NCBI RefSeq assembly: GCF_900112605.1
Contig: NZ_FOMJ01000002.1
Span: 186,001 to 250,000, forward strand
Origin: Thiohalospira halophila DSM 15071
GTDB taxonomy: Bacteria; Pseudomonadota; Gammaproteobacteria; Thiohalospirales; Thiohalospiraceae
Length of the DNA: 64,000 nucleotides
Reading direction: 5' to 3'
Part shown: piece after piece, positions 44,966 through 53,314 of the stretch
Position numbering within the stretch: position 1 is the stretch's first letter
Layout of the letters: each line of letters begins with the position of its first letter
Translations under genes and position numbers: made by a program
The notes under the pieces: generated by a model
What the model was told of the DNA's origin: nothing
The model's input: the letters and a program-made list of their open reading frames with translations, nothing else
Database searches by the model: none

Positions 44966-45316
44966 TTAGCGGCTACCGCCGCACTTGCCCTCACCGCAGC
45001 GGCCCTCGCCACTGCTCTTGTTGCCCTCGCCGTGCTGGCGCCCCTCGGCGGAGCCGCCGCAGCGCCCCTCGCCCTCGTGCTTGCGCTCCCCCTCGGCGGA
45101 GCCCCCGCAACGGCCCTCGGCATTGCGCTCGCGCTCCTGCTCGGCGGAGCCGCCGCACCGGCCCTCGGATTGCGCGACCTGGTAGCCGCTGCCGAGATCC
45201 GTGAGACCGAAGGGGTTGGCCCCCGTGTCGGCGCTGGCACTGCCGGCGGCGAGGCCGGCGGCGAAGGCGGTGCCCAGGGCCGCACTGACGGGTTTGATGG
45301 ATTTGCGATCGCTCAT
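44966..45316 (-). CDS. bufA: Bufferin precursor peptide with EGRCG/EGKCG repeats
   Basis: A 116-residue secreted precursor. The signal peptide ends at about residue 29 (GSASA). The bufferin-type linker NPFGLTDLGSGYQVAQ follows. Four EGRCG units have Cys54, Cys70, Cys86 and Cys107, and the last unit is EGKCG with Cys112. The first three repeats share EGRCGGSAE at exact 16-residue spacing. In known bufferins the Cys of EGKCG is modified by the MNIO enzyme to bind copper. GGAGGAGCC precedes the ATG at 45316. It heads bufABC-doxX and lies 53 bases after a TetR gene in the same direction. Confidence 0.92.
   Translation of the reverse strand: MSDRKSIKPVSAALGTAFAAGLAAGSASADTGANPFGLTDLGSGYQVAQSEGRCGGSAEQERERNAEGRCGGSAEGERKHEGEGRCGGSAEGRQHGEGNKSSGEGRCGEGKCGGSR
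44978..45166 (-). repeat. Tandem coding repeats of the bufferin core
   Basis: Codons 51-113 hold repeated units encoding EGRCGGSAE-type segments; DNA identity between the first three units is high. The copy number could vary between strains by slippage. Confidence 0.75.
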
Positions 45317-45369
45317 GGTGGCTCCTCCTTGGTGGTGGGCTCGAGGCCCGGTCTTGTTGTCCTTGTGAG

Positions 45370-45984
45370 TCAAGCAGTCGCGGTCGGGGCTGTCGAGCGC
45401 GGCGGCAGCAGCGTCAACAGCTCGGTTGCCAGCTCGCGCAGGATCTCCGGCGCCGGCTGCCGGCGCTGGTAGACGCGCAGGCCGTAGACCGCGGCGATGA
45501 GCGTGCGCGCGAGGCGCGCCGTATCCCGGTCGGCCTCCAGCTGGCCGGCCTTGCGGGCGGCCTCCAGGGCGCCCTCCAGCCGCTCCTCGATGCCGCTGAA
45601 CATGGCGTCCACGCGCTGGCGCAGCTCGGCATCGTCCAGGGCATCGGCCTCCAGGACGGTGTTCACCATCAGGCAGCCCCGGGCCCGGTCGTCGGCAATG
45701 GCGGCCTCGGCGACCCCCTCCAGGAAGCGGCGGGCCCCTTCCAGGGGATCCGGGGCGGTGGCCAGCGCCTCCTCCACGGCGTCGCGGGTACCGGCGTAGT
45801 AGCGCTCCAGCACCGCCAGGAAGAGTTCCCGCTTGCCGCCAAAGGAGCCGTACAGGCTCCCCGGGCGCAGGTCGGTGGCGTCGCTGACATCGCGCATGGA
45901 GGTGGCGTGGAAGCCGTGGCTCCAGAACAGCTCGGTGGCGCGGTCCAGGACCGTTTCGGGGTCGTAGCTCTTGGGTCGACTCAT
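45370..45984 (-). CDS. TetR/AcrR-family regulator
   Basis: A 204-residue TetR protein. The DNA-binding helix-turn-helix covers about residues 10-55 (LFWSHGFHATSMRDVSDA, LRPGSLYGSFGGKRELFL). The C-terminal ligand domain carries GCLMVNTVLEAD with a Cys, as in reductive-stress or electrophile-sensing members. I used the ATG at 45984. A palindrome at 46002-46017 directly upstream is a likely operator shared with the divergent AhpD-like gene. The bufferin operon follows 53 bases downstream in the same direction, so this regulator may also control it. Confidence 0.92.
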   Translation of the reverse strand: MSRPKSYDPETVLDRATELFWSHGFHATSMRDVSDATDLRPGSLYGSFGGKRELFLAVLERYYAGTRDAVEEALATAPDPLEGARRFLEGVAEAAIADDRARGCLMVNTVLEADALDDAELRQRVDAMFSGIEERLEGALEAARKAGQLEADRDTARLARTLIAAVYGLRVYQRRQPAPEILRELATELLTLLPPRSTAPTATA

Positions 45985-46001
45985 GGCTGAATCGTAGCAC
46001 C

Positions 46002-46054
46002 TTGAACGACCGTTCAACAAGGTCCAGACTGGGTAATTCGTAACAGTCGTTCAA
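46002..46054. promoter_or_regulatory. TetR operator and extra half-site
   Basis: TTGAACG-AC-CGTTCAA (46002-46017) is a perfect 7+7 palindrome. A further half-site, CGTTCAA, lies at 46048-46054, just before the ribosome site of the AhpD-like gene. Both are in the 84-base divergent region. Confidence 0.82.
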
Positions 46055-46068
46055 GAAAGGAGAGAGCC

Positions 46069-46647
46069 ATGAACCAGACCGCGACCCGGACCGAGAACCG
46101 CACCCACTGGCCCGTCCACGACGCCACCACCGCCCCCGAGGCGGCGAAGCCGGCCCTGGAGGCGGTACGCCAGCGCTACGGGGCGATCCCCAACATCTTC
46201 GGTGTCATGGCCGGTAGCCCCGCGCTGCTCAACGGCTACCTGGCCCTTACCGAGGCCTACGAGGGCGGAGAACTGACCCCGGCCCAGCGCGATGTCATCC
46301 TTATCGCCGCCAGCATGGTCAACGGCTGCGGCTACTGCGTCGCCGCCCACAGCACCATGAGCAGCCTCCCGGAGGAGGAACTCAAGGCGCTGCGCGCCGG
46401 CGAGCCCCTCTCGGACCCGGCCCTGGAGGCGCTGTGCCGGGTCACCCGGGCGGCGGTGGAGCGCCAGGGCTGGGTGGACGACGCCCTGCGCTCCGAGCTG
46501 GATGCCGCCGGGCTCCCCGCCTCGGCCGCCGGGGAGATCCTGGTGGGCGTGGCCCTGAAGACGATGTCCAACTACATGAACCACCAGGCGGGGACCCCCC
46601 TGGACTCATTCCTGGCCGCCTGGGCCTGGGAGCCCCGGGCGGAATAG
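46069..46647 (+). CDS. Carboxymuconolactone decarboxylase / AhpD-like alkylhydroperoxidase
   Basis: A 192-residue protein of the CMD/AhpD fold. The active-site motif CGYCVAAHS has the CxxC-x3-H set of peroxidase-active members, and RYGAIPNIFGVMAGSPALL is a family signature. AGGAGAGAGCC precedes the ATG at 46069. It is divergent from the TetR gene, whose operator lies between them. It likely reduces peroxides or handles an electrophile that also releases the repressor; the substrate is not known. Confidence 0.9.
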   Translation: MNQTATRTENRTHWPVHDATTAPEAAKPALEAVRQRYGAIPNIFGVMAGSPALLNGYLALTEAYEGGELTPAQRDVILIAASMVNGCGYCVAAHSTMSSLPEEELKALRAGEPLSDPALEALCRVTRAAVERQGWVDDALRSELDAAGLPASAAGEILVGVALKTMSNYMNHQAGTPLDSFLAAWAWEPRAE

Positions 46648-46735
46648 GCCGCTAAAGGGTCGTCCCGGGCCGAGACCACCTATCCCAAGGAGGGCGGGAA
46701 GTTGGCAAAGGAGCGGGTCAGCTTCTGAGGCGGGT

Positions 46736-46794
46736 ACCCCGGCCGGGGGGCCGGGGTCTGCGCGCGGGGCCGGACTCCACGGGGGCCGGCCCCG
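46736..46794 (+). other. Two GC hairpins between convergent genes
   Basis: ACCCCGGCC/GGCCGGGGT (46736-46757) and CGGGGCCGG/CCGGCCCCG (46765-46794) lie between the AhpD-like gene and the convergent secreted-protein gene. No T-run follows either, but the position suggests a bidirectional end signal. Confidence 0.5.
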
Positions 46795-46798
46795 TACG

Positions 46799-47314
46799 TT
46801 ACATCGGGTTGATCTCGGTGAACGTCAGGGTCGCGTCGGGGTTGCTGCTACCCTCGTAGACGCCCACCCAGATGTTGTAGTTGCCGCTCTGCGGGTTGTG
46901 GAAGACGACCATCGGATCCGAGCTGCCGAAGTCGTCGTTGCAGTACCAGCGCCCCTCGGGGCCGTAGACCACCAGGGTGGTGTCGGCGGAGGAGTTGACG
47001 GTGATGAACAGCGGATAGTCGCCGGACTCGTAGTTGAGGTCCACGTCGGGCTTTTCCAGGTTGATATTGCCGGCGCAGCCCGGGGCCAGACTCTCATCGA
47101 CGCTGCCATCGCCGCCCGCATCCAGGTCGACGGTATAGGGGTCGTCGTCAAAGCCGGAGGTGAGTTCCACGGTCTCGTAGAGGGGGGTCCCCATCCAGTT
47201 GGGCTGCTGGGAGGCATCCCCGCCCTTGGCGGCGAGTGCGGCACCACCGGTTCCGAGCAGGAGGCCGCTGCTCACCAGGGCGGCCAGGGTGAAGGTGCGA
47301 GTTTCGAGGGACAT
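46799..47314 (-). CDS. Secreted acidic protein of unknown function
   Basis: A 171-residue exported protein with the signal peptide MSLETRTFTLAALVSSGLLL through AALA. The mature part is acidic, with a beta-sandwich look: YTVDLDAGGDGSVDESLAPG, YPLFITVNSSADTTLVVYGP, and a repeat of SGDYPLF and SGNYNIWVG strands. Two Cys residues (GCAGN, YCNDDF) may form a disulfide. It resembles the PPC-type domains attached to secreted peptidases but has no catalytic part. GGAGACC precedes the ATG at 47314. The function is unknown; periplasmic or extracellular location is likely. Confidence 0.78.
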   Translation of the reverse strand: MSLETRTFTLAALVSSGLLLGTGGAALAAKGGDASQQPNWMGTPLYETVELTSGFDDDPYTVDLDAGGDGSVDESLAPGCAGNINLEKPDVDLNYESGDYPLFITVNSSADTTLVVYGPEGRWYCNDDFGSSDPMVVFHNPQSGNYNIWVGVYEGSSNPDATLTFTEINPM

Positions 47315-47407
47315 ACCGGTCTCCCTTTGTCGTTATTGCGATCCGTAAGAATATCCATACCACGGGCATGGGAGGGTGTCCAAGGCCGGCACGCCATCGG
47401 CCGGGGG

Positions 47408-47830
47408 TTACAGGGCCTTGAGGCACTCCAGGTAGGCAGCCTCGTCGGGCGCCCGGCCGTTGCGCTGGGCCTCCCACAGGGCCTGACCCAGGCACTCCAT
47501 CATCCGGTGCTCGGCCTCGTGCTCGTCGCCCAGGCGGCTGGCCAGCCGGGCGTGGAGGGGCCGGATCCCGGCGGGTCGGTCGGTCCCCACCTGCTCGCGC
47601 AGGGCCAGGTGCAGGCCCATGTGCAGGAACGGGTTGGTCTCCCCCTGTTCCGGGGTGTAATCCCGGTCCAGGGCCGCCTCGGAGTCGGTGAGCAGCGCCT
47701 GGTACTCCGGGTGCGCCTCCACCACCTCGGCGATGGCCCGCTGGGTGGGATCGAGATCCTCCCCGGCCCGGGCCTTCTCCCAGGCGGTCTGGAAGGTGCG
47801 CCGCATCTCGCTGCGGTCCTGGCCGAACAT
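47408..47830 (-). CDS. DUF1841 protein
   Basis: A 140-residue protein matching DUF1841: MFGQDRSEMRRTFQTAWEK at the start, and ETNPFLHMGLHLALREQV, then RPAGIRP and HEAEHRMMECLGQALWEAQR. The conserved His residues (LHMGLHLA, EAEHRMM) suggest metal binding, but the function is unknown. The ATG at 47830 lies two bases after the nth stop, so the pair is one operon, an arrangement common in betaproteobacteria and gammaproteobacteria. Confidence 0.9.
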   Translation of the reverse strand: MFGQDRSEMRRTFQTAWEKARAGEDLDPTQRAIAEVVEAHPEYQALLTDSEAALDRDYTPEQGETNPFLHMGLHLALREQVGTDRPAGIRPLHARLASRLGDEHEAEHRMMECLGQALWEAQRNGRAPDEAAYLECLKAL

Positions 47831-47832
47831 GG

Positions 47833-48471
47833 TCAGACCTCCTCGGTCTTGTCGGGGTATTCGCAGAGGTCGGCGATGACGCAGGCCTCGCACCGGGGCT
47901 TTCGGGCCACGCAGACGTAGCGGCCGTGCAGGATGAGCCAGTGGTGGGCGCCGTGGAGGTACGGTTCGGGCACGACCTCCATGAGCCGGTCCTCCACCTC
48001 GCGCACCGTCTTCCCCGGCGCCAGGCCGGTGCGGTTGGAGACCCGGAAGATATGGGTATCCACCGCGATGGTGGGCTCGCCGAAGGCGGTATTGAGCACC
48101 ACGTTGGCGGTCTTGCGGCCCACGCCGGGCAGGGCCTCCAGCGCCTTGCGGTCCCGCGGGACCTCGCCGCCGTGCTGGTCCACCAGCATCCGGCACGCCT
48201 TGATGACGTTGTTCGCCTTGGAATTGTAGAGGCCGATGGTGTTGATGTAGCCCTTCAGCCCCTCCTCGCCCAGGTCGAGGATGGCCTGCGGCGTGTTGGC
48301 CACGGGGAAGAGCTTCGCCGTGGCCTTGTTGACGCCGCGATCGGTGGCCTGCGCGGAGAGGATCACCGCGATGAGCAGCTCGAAGGGGGAGTCGTACTGC
48401 AGCTCCGAATCGGGAGCGGGGTTCTCGGCGGCCAGGCGCTGGAACAGCGTCTCGACGGTGGCGGGGTCCAA
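47833..48471 (-). CDS. nth: Endonuclease III
   Basis: A 212-residue DNA glycosylase/AP lyase that removes oxidised pyrimidines. The helix-hairpin-helix LPGVGRKTANVVL has the catalytic Lys at about 120. The catalytic Asp is in AVDTHIFRVSNR. The [4Fe-4S] cluster has Cys spacing 6-2-5 (CVARKPRCEACVIADLC). The length equals E. coli Nth (211). In E. coli nth ends the rsxABCDGE operon; here an unknown gene and hairpin element copy 3 lie between rnfE and nth. A T-less hairpin at 48489-48512 precedes the start. Confidence 0.96.
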   Translation of the reverse strand: MDPATVETLFQRLAAENPAPDSELQYDSPFELLIAVILSAQATDRGVNKATAKLFPVANTPQAILDLGEEGLKGYINTIGLYNSKANNVIKACRMLVDQHGGEVPRDRKALEALPGVGRKTANVVLNTAFGEPTIAVDTHIFRVSNRTGLAPGKTVREVEDRLMEVVPEPYLHGAHHWLILHGRYVCVARKPRCEACVIADLCEYPDKTEEV

Positions 48472-48521
48472 GGTCGCGGTCTCCGGCGAGCGCCGCCGGG
48501 GCCGGCGGCGCTGAAGAAGGC

Positions 48522-48938
48522 TCAGGTGTGGCGGAAGAAGCCGATATCCGGCGCGGCCTCGCGCGGATTCTCCTCGGCCTCCTTGCGCAGTCCCTCGACC
48601 ACCTTGTTGTGCTCTTCCTCGAGCTTGTGCATGGCCTCCTCGGACTGGCGCGGGAAGACCACGCCCTTGAGGAAGTCACCCAGGTCGGCCAGGGCGACGG
48701 CCCACGCCTTGTCGTTCAGGTGGAAGTTGTGGTGGGCGTGCTGGCCGAAGGGGTACTCCTTGAACTCGTGGCCCTTGGTGACCTTGAGCTCGGAATCGTT
48801 CTCCACCATCTCCTTCGCCTGGTTGTACCACCACTGGTAGTACTTCTCCTGGAGGTCGGCGTTGAAGCCCTCGGCCTCGAAGAAGGCGTTGGTGGAAGCG
48901 CGACCGCCCCGGCCGCTGAAGGGGAAATGTCCAGCCAT
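48522..48938 (-). CDS. Protein of unknown function (138 aa) between rnf and nth
   Basis: I do not recognise this 138-residue soluble protein. It is rich in aromatic and charged residues: AFFEAEGFNADLQEKYYQWW, then an EFKEYPFGQHAHHNFHLND His cluster, DLGDFLKGVVFP, and an acidic C-terminal helix (KLEEEHNKVVEGLRKEAEE). No signal peptide or Cys is present. AGGAGTCAGGAAG precedes the ATG at 48938, and a possible -10 TATCCT lies at 49013-49008. The His cluster could bind metal. It sits downstream of rnfE and hairpin element copy 3. Confidence 0.72.
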   Translation of the reverse strand: MAGHFPFSGRGGRASTNAFFEAEGFNADLQEKYYQWWYNQAKEMVENDSELKVTKGHEFKEYPFGQHAHHNFHLNDKAWAVALADLGDFLKGVVFPRQSEEAMHKLEEEHNKVVEGLRKEAEENPREAAPDIGFFRHT

Positions 48939-49091
48939 CTTCCTGACTCCTCGTGGTTTTCTTGAAGGGGCTGTGAGCCGTGGTCACAGCCTGGGAATTC
49001 CGCGGCGAGGATACCGCAGCCGGGGGCGGCGGTACAGTCATCGTGCTTGTCAGCAGGGGGGCGGAACCTCGCCCGGCCGGCTTGCGAGGGG

Positions 49092-49210
49092 GCCGTGGCC
49101 GCGGGTGGACAGGCCCTGTTCGGGGACGCGAGGACCTTCCCTGGCGCTCCGCGGCGGCCATCCATGGCCGCCGAGGCCCCGAACAGGGCCTGTCCACCCG
49201 CGGCCACGGC
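49092..49210. repeat. Hairpin element copy 3 (34-bp perfect arms, 51-nt core, inverted)
   Basis: Arms 49092-49125 and 49177-49210 are a perfect 34-bp inverted repeat (left arm starts GCCGTGGCCGCGGGTGGAC). The core 49126-49176, read on the minus strand, begins CCTCGGCGGCCATGGATGG and matches the copy 2 core at 49 of 51 bases. The arms of copies 2 and 3 have the same length but different sequence. The element lies in the 353-base gap between rnfE and the unknown gene, which otherwise holds only the latter's promoter region. Confidence 0.93.
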
Positions 49211-49291
49211 GGGGACCTGCATGGCTACGCGGCTACGACGACCCCACGTGCGCACCAGCCGGCCGATGCAACCCCCTTTCAATCCTGACCC

Positions 49292-49978
49292 TCAACCCTG
49301 GGCTGCCGCCTCCGGCTCCGGTTCGGGGGCCGGGGCTGGCCGGGCGGCGGCGCGGGCATCGACGATGTTCTTCACCGCGATGAGCAGGCCCAGGCCGATG
49401 AAGGCGCCGGGGGGCAGTACGGCCAGCAGGAAGCCCTCGTAGGCCTCCCACTCCAGGGCCAGGCCCCGGGCGGCCTCGCCGAACATCAGGTGGGCATCGG
49501 CGAACAGCGTCCCCTGGCCGATCATCTCCCGCAGGGCCCCCAGCACCACCAGCACGGCGGCAAAGCCCAGCCCCATCATCAGGGCGTCGTACATCGACGG
49601 GAGGATGGGATTGCGGGAGGCGAAGCCCTCGGCCCGGCCAATGATGCCGCAGTTGGTGACGATGAGCGGGATGAAGATCCCGAGGATGCCGTAGAGCTCG
49701 TGGAACCAGGCGTTCATGGCCAGTTCGATGGCGGTCACCGCCGAGGCGATGATGAGCACGAAGGTGGGCAGCCGAATCTCCGGGCGCACCACGTTGCGGA
49801 TGATGGAGACCAGGGTGCTAGAGATGAGCAGGACCAGCAGCGTGGCCAGCCCCAGGCCCAGGCCGTTGACCGCCGAGGTGGTCACCGCCAGCAGGGGGCA
49901 GAGGCCCAGGAGCTGGACCAGGGCGACGTTGTTGTTCCACAGGCCCTGGTTGCGGATGTCGCGGTATTCCTCGTTCAT
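49292..49978 (-). CDS. rnfE: Rnf complex subunit E
   Basis: A 228-residue membrane subunit with six helices, homologous to RnfA and NqrD. It has [19 protein letters not shown] at the start, the [11 protein letters not shown] half-motif with its membrane [2Fe-2S] Cys, and an Ala/Pro/Glu-rich tail. The start overlaps the rnfG stop (ATGA). It ends the rnfABCDGE unit. The complex moves electrons between NADH and ferredoxin (or reduces SoxR) coupled to ion transport. Confidence 0.95.
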   Translation of the reverse strand: MNEEYRDIRNQGLWNNNVALVQLLGLCPLLAVTTSAVNGLGLGLATLLVLLISSTLVSIIRNVVRPEIRLPTFVLIIASAVTAIELAMNAWFHELYGILGIFIPLIVTNCGIIGRAEGFASRNPILPSMYDALMMGLGFAAVLVVLGALREMIGQGTLFADAHLMFGEAARGLALEWEAYEGFLLAVLPPGAFIGLGLLIAVKNIVDARAAARPAPAPEPEPEAAAQG

Positions 49979-50616
49979 GGCTCCTCCGCTGATTCGCCGC
50001 GGGCGAAGAGCTCGCGACGGTGCTCCTCGAAGTAGATCAGGGCGCGGCGGACTGCTGCCACCACGGCCCGGGGGGTGATGGTGGCCCCGGTGAACTGGTC
50101 GAAGACTCCGCCGTCCTTCTCCACCCGCCAGTCTTCCCGAGGCGGATTGCCGAGGCTGCGCCCAGCAAAGTCCTCGATCCAGTCCGAGCGCTCGATCTCG
50201 ATGGCGTCGCCGAGCCCCGGCGTCTCGCTGTGGTTGACCACGCGTACCCCGGCGAGGGTGCCGTCGTGGTCGATGGCGACCAGTAGCCGGATGGGGCCGC
50301 CATAGCCGTCGGGTGCGACGACGGTCAGGACGGCGGCCACGGGCTCCCCGTTCCGGCGAGCCCGGTAGACCGTGAGGGGGTGCTTGCTGCCCAGGGCCTG
50401 CGGGGCGGTGACCGTGATGGCATCCCGAACGGGATCGTTGTCGTAGCGCGACTCCGGGATCAGTTCGTGGAGCGTCTCCAGGGTGGCGGCGCGCTGGTTC
50501 GCAGCGATCCGCTCGTCGGTCGCCTCGTGGGTCAGGGCGACGAGGCCGGTCCCGATGAGGGCGAAGAGGGCGAGGATCCCGCCGGCCAGGGCGATATGGC
50601 GCAGGTTGGCCGTCAT
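49975..50616 (-). CDS. rnfG: Rnf complex subunit G (covalent FMN)
   Basis: A 213-residue subunit with one N-terminal membrane helix ([19 protein letters not shown]) and a periplasmic FMN-binding domain. FMN attaches to Thr in [12 protein letters not shown], the S/T-GAT motif. [20 protein letters not shown] and [12 protein letters not shown] are conserved. Its start overlaps the rnfD stop and its stop overlaps the rnfE start, so translation is coupled on both sides. Confidence 0.95.
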   Translation of the reverse strand: MTANLRHIALAGGILALFALIGTGLVALTHEATDERIAANQRAATLETLHELIPESRYDNDPVRDAITVTAPQALGSKHPLTVYRARRNGEPVAAVLTVVAPDGYGGPIRLLVAIDHDGTLAGVRVVNHSETPGLGDAIEIERSDWIEDFAGRSLGNPPREDWRVEKDGGVFDQFTGATITPRAVVAAVRRALIYFEEHRRELFARGESAEEP

Positions 50617-51644
50617 TCCCCCCTCCCGTGGCCGAAGGTCCGCGGCTGGATGTAGTAGTCCAGCGTGGGGGCGGCGGTATTCATGAGCAGGACGGCGAAG
50701 GCGACCCCGTCGGGATAGCCGCCCCAGGTGCGGATGATGTAGATGAAGGCGCCGATACCGAGGCCGTACCAGAGGCGCGCCAGCGGTGCCGAGGGGGCGC
50801 TCACCGGGTCGGTGGCGATGAAGAAGGCGCCCAGCATGGTGGCCCCGGAGAGGATGTGGAAGGCCGGCGAGCCGTAGGCGCCGGGGTCCAGGGCGTAGAA
50901 GAACAGGGCCGGGATGCCGACGCCGAGGATCACGCCGGCCGGGGTCTGCCACGGGATGACCTTCCGGAATACCAGCCACAAACCGCCCAAGAGGAAGAGG
51001 GTGTTAATCCATTCCCAGCCGATGCCGGCCAGATCGCCGAAGATCGGGTTGCCCTGCCAGACCTCCGGGATGGTCTGGTTCTGCCCCAGGGCCGTCTTGA
51101 TCTGGTCCAGCGGCGTCGCCCGGGTCACCGCGTCCAGGTCGGCCGCCGCCGGCAGGGAGCCGGTGAGGAAGAACTGCAGATGGGCGCCGAGGTCCACGGC
51201 GCCGGCCGGCGGCAGCCAGGTGGTCATCTCCCGGGGGAAGGAGACCAGCAGGATGACGTAGCCCACCATGGCCGGGTTGAAGGGGTTGTGGCCCAGCCCG
51301 CCGTAGAGGTGCTTGCCCAGGGCCATGCCCAGGGCGGTGCCCAGCATGGGCAGCCACCAGGGCGCCAGAGAGGGCAGGGCCAGGGCCAGCAGCCAGGCGG
51401 TGAGCACCGCCGAGCCGTCGCCCAGGAAGGGCATGACCGGCCGGTGGCGCAGGCGCAGGAGCACCGCCTCGGTGAGCAGGGCGGCGGCGATGGCCGCGAC
51501 CAGATTGAAGGCGATGCCGGGGCCGAAGAACCAGAGGTGGGCCAGGGTGCCCGGGATCAGGGCGGCGCAGACGGTGAACATGACCCGGCGCACGCTGCTG
51601 CGGCCGGGGTGGAAGTGGGGGGAGCTGCGGACCAGTTCGAACAC
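50613..51644 (-). CDS. rnfD: Rnf complex subunit D (covalent FMN)
   Basis: A 343-residue membrane protein with about nine helices. [21 protein letters not shown] is the usual start. [20 protein letters not shown] is conserved, and [15 protein letters not shown] contains the FMN-bearing Thr. The start is GTG at 51644, two bases after the rnfC stop, with GGGGGA upstream. Confidence 0.95.
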   Translation of the reverse strand: MFELVRSSPHFHPGRSSVRRVMFTVCAALIPGTLAHLWFFGPGIAFNLVAAIAAALLTEAVLLRLRHRPVMPFLGDGSAVLTAWLLALALPSLAPWWLPMLGTALGMALGKHLYGGLGHNPFNPAMVGYVILLVSFPREMTTWLPPAGAVDLGAHLQFFLTGSLPAAADLDAVTRATPLDQIKTALGQNQTIPEVWQGNPIFGDLAGIGWEWINTLFLLGGLWLVFRKVIPWQTPAGVILGVGIPALFFYALDPGAYGSPAFHILSGATMLGAFFIATDPVSAPSAPLARLWYGLGIGAFIYIIRTWGGYPDGVAFAVLLMNTAAPTLDYYIQPRTFGHGRGE

Positions 51645-51646
51645 GG

Positions 51647-53314
51647 CTACTCCCCCTTGCCCGTGGCGTCGCCGGTGCCGGTCTCTTCCTCGGCGTCCTC
51701 GCCGCGCTGGGCCCGGGTCTCGGCGACCTTGCGCTTCTGCTCCTCGGTGAGTTCCGAGTCGTCGGTGTTCTTCGGCTCCACGCCCTGCTGTTCCTTCTTC
51801 TCCTGGGCCCGTTTGCGGGCGGCCTCGATGGCGGCCTTCTTCTTGTCGTCGCCGGTGTTCACCTGCTTTTTCTTTTCCGCCTGGCGGGCGGCCTTCTCCG
51901 CCTTCTCGCGCTCCAGCCGCTCGTTGCGGAACTCGTAGCGGGCGCGGGCGATGTCGGACTTCTTCTTCTCCCGCTCGGCGGCCCAGATCTCGGTCTTGGC
52001 GAAGCGGTAGTACTGCACCAGCGGCAGGTGGCTGGGGCAGACGTAGGCGCAGCAGCCGCACTCGATGCAATCGAAGAGGTTGTAGTCCTGGACCTTGTCG
52101 AAGTCCTTGTCCCGGGCGTGCCAGTAGAGCTGCTGGGGCAGCAGTCGGGCCGGGCAGACCTCCTGGCACGCGCCGCAGCGGATGCAGGGCATGGGATCCG
52201 GCGCCGGGGTCAGCTCCTCGGCGGCGGGGACCAGTAGGCAGTTGCTGGTCTTGGCCACCGGCGCCTCGTGGTGGAAGAGGCGGAAGCCCATCATGGGGCC
52301 GCCGACGATGATCTCGCCTATGTCTCCCCAGTTGCGGACCCGCTCGGTCAGCAGGTCACCCACCGGCGTGCCCAGCCGGACCCGCCAGACCCGGGGGTCG
52401 GCGATAGCGCTGCCGGTGACGGTAACAAGCCGGTCCACCAGGGGCCGCCCCTCGCTGATGGCGCGCTCCACCGCCGTGGCGGTGCCGACGTTGTGGCAGA
52501 CCACCCCGACCTGGATGGGCAGGCCGTCGCTGGGAACCTCCTTGCCGGTGAGGGTGTAGATGAGCTGCTTCTCGCCCCCGGCCGGGTAGCGGGTGGGGAC
52601 GGTGAGGATCTCCACCCCGGTGGCGGCGCTGTCGGTGGCCGCCAGCTCGTCCCGGGCCGCCTTGAGGGCGGTGATGGCGGCCGGCTTGTTGTCCTCGACG
52701 CCGATGATGCAGCGCTGGGCCTGCAGGGCGTGGCGCATGATGAGCATGCCGCGCAGGATGCGCGCCGGCTCCTCCTGCATGAGGCGGTCGTCGCAGGTGA
52801 TGTAGGGCTCGCACTCGGCGCCGTTGAGGATGAGCGTCTCCACCGGGCGGCCGCCGGGGTTGAGCTTTACCGCGCTGGGGAATCCGGCCCCGCCCAGGCC
52901 GACGATGCCGGCTTCGCGGATGCGGTTGCGCAGGTCCGACGCCGTCTCGGCGGTGTAGTCGGCCACGGGGTGCAGGTCGGTCCAGGCATCCTCGCCGTCG
53001 CTGGCGATGACCACGCAGGGGGCGGAGAGGCCGGAGGGGTGGGCGATGGGCCGGTCCTCCACCGTCTGCACCGTGCCGGAGATGGTGGCGTGGACCGGGG
53101 CGCTGACGAAGTCCCGGGCGCGGGCGATGCGCTCGCCGGTGCGCACGTACTGGCCCGGCTCCACCTCGGCCTCCGCCGGGGCGCCGATGTGCTGCTGCAG
53201 GGGCAGGACTACCTGATCGGGCAGGGCGGCGCTGCCGCTGGCCTGCTCGCAGGACTCGGTCTTGTGGCCGGGCAGCTCCAGCCCGCCGGGGAAGCGCCAG
53301 AGCCTAGCGGTCAT
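51647..53314 (-). CDS. rnfC: Rnf complex subunit C (NADH-binding, two [4Fe-4S])
   Basis: A 555-residue cytosolic subunit. The N-terminal [11 protein letters not shown] motif is followed by the flavin/NADH-binding [13 protein letters not shown] and [13 protein letters not shown]. Two ferredoxin motifs follow: [12 protein letters not shown] and [12 protein letters not shown]. The C-terminus (about 455-555) is a highly charged Lys/Glu/Ala coil, typical of the variable tail of proteobacterial RnfC. I used the ATG at 53314 with GGAGGCC upstream; it overlaps rnfB by 11 bases. Confidence 0.95.
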   Translation of the reverse strand: MTARLWRFPGGLELPGHKTESCEQASGSAALPDQVVLPLQQHIGAPAEAEVEPGQYVRTGERIARARDFVSAPVHATISGTVQTVEDRPIAHPSGLSAPCVVIASDGEDAWTDLHPVADYTAETASDLRNRIREAGIVGLGGAGFPSAVKLNPGGRPVETLILNGAECEPYITCDDRLMQEEPARILRGMLIMRHALQAQRCIIGVEDNKPAAITALKAARDELAATDSAATGVEILTVPTRYPAGGEKQLIYTLTGKEVPSDGLPIQVGVVCHNVGTATAVERAISEGRPLVDRLVTVTGSAIADPRVWRVRLGTPVGDLLTERVRNWGDIGEIIVGGPMMGFRLFHHEAPVAKTSNCLLVPAAEELTPAPDPMPCIRCGACQEVCPARLLPQQLYWHARDKDFDKVQDYNLFDCIECGCCAYVCPSHLPLVQYYRFAKTEIWAAEREKKKSDIARARYEFRNERLEREKAEKAARQAEKKKQVNTGDDKKKAAIEAARKRAQEKKEQQGVEPKNTDDSELTEEQKRKVAETRAQRGEDAEEETGTGDATGKGE

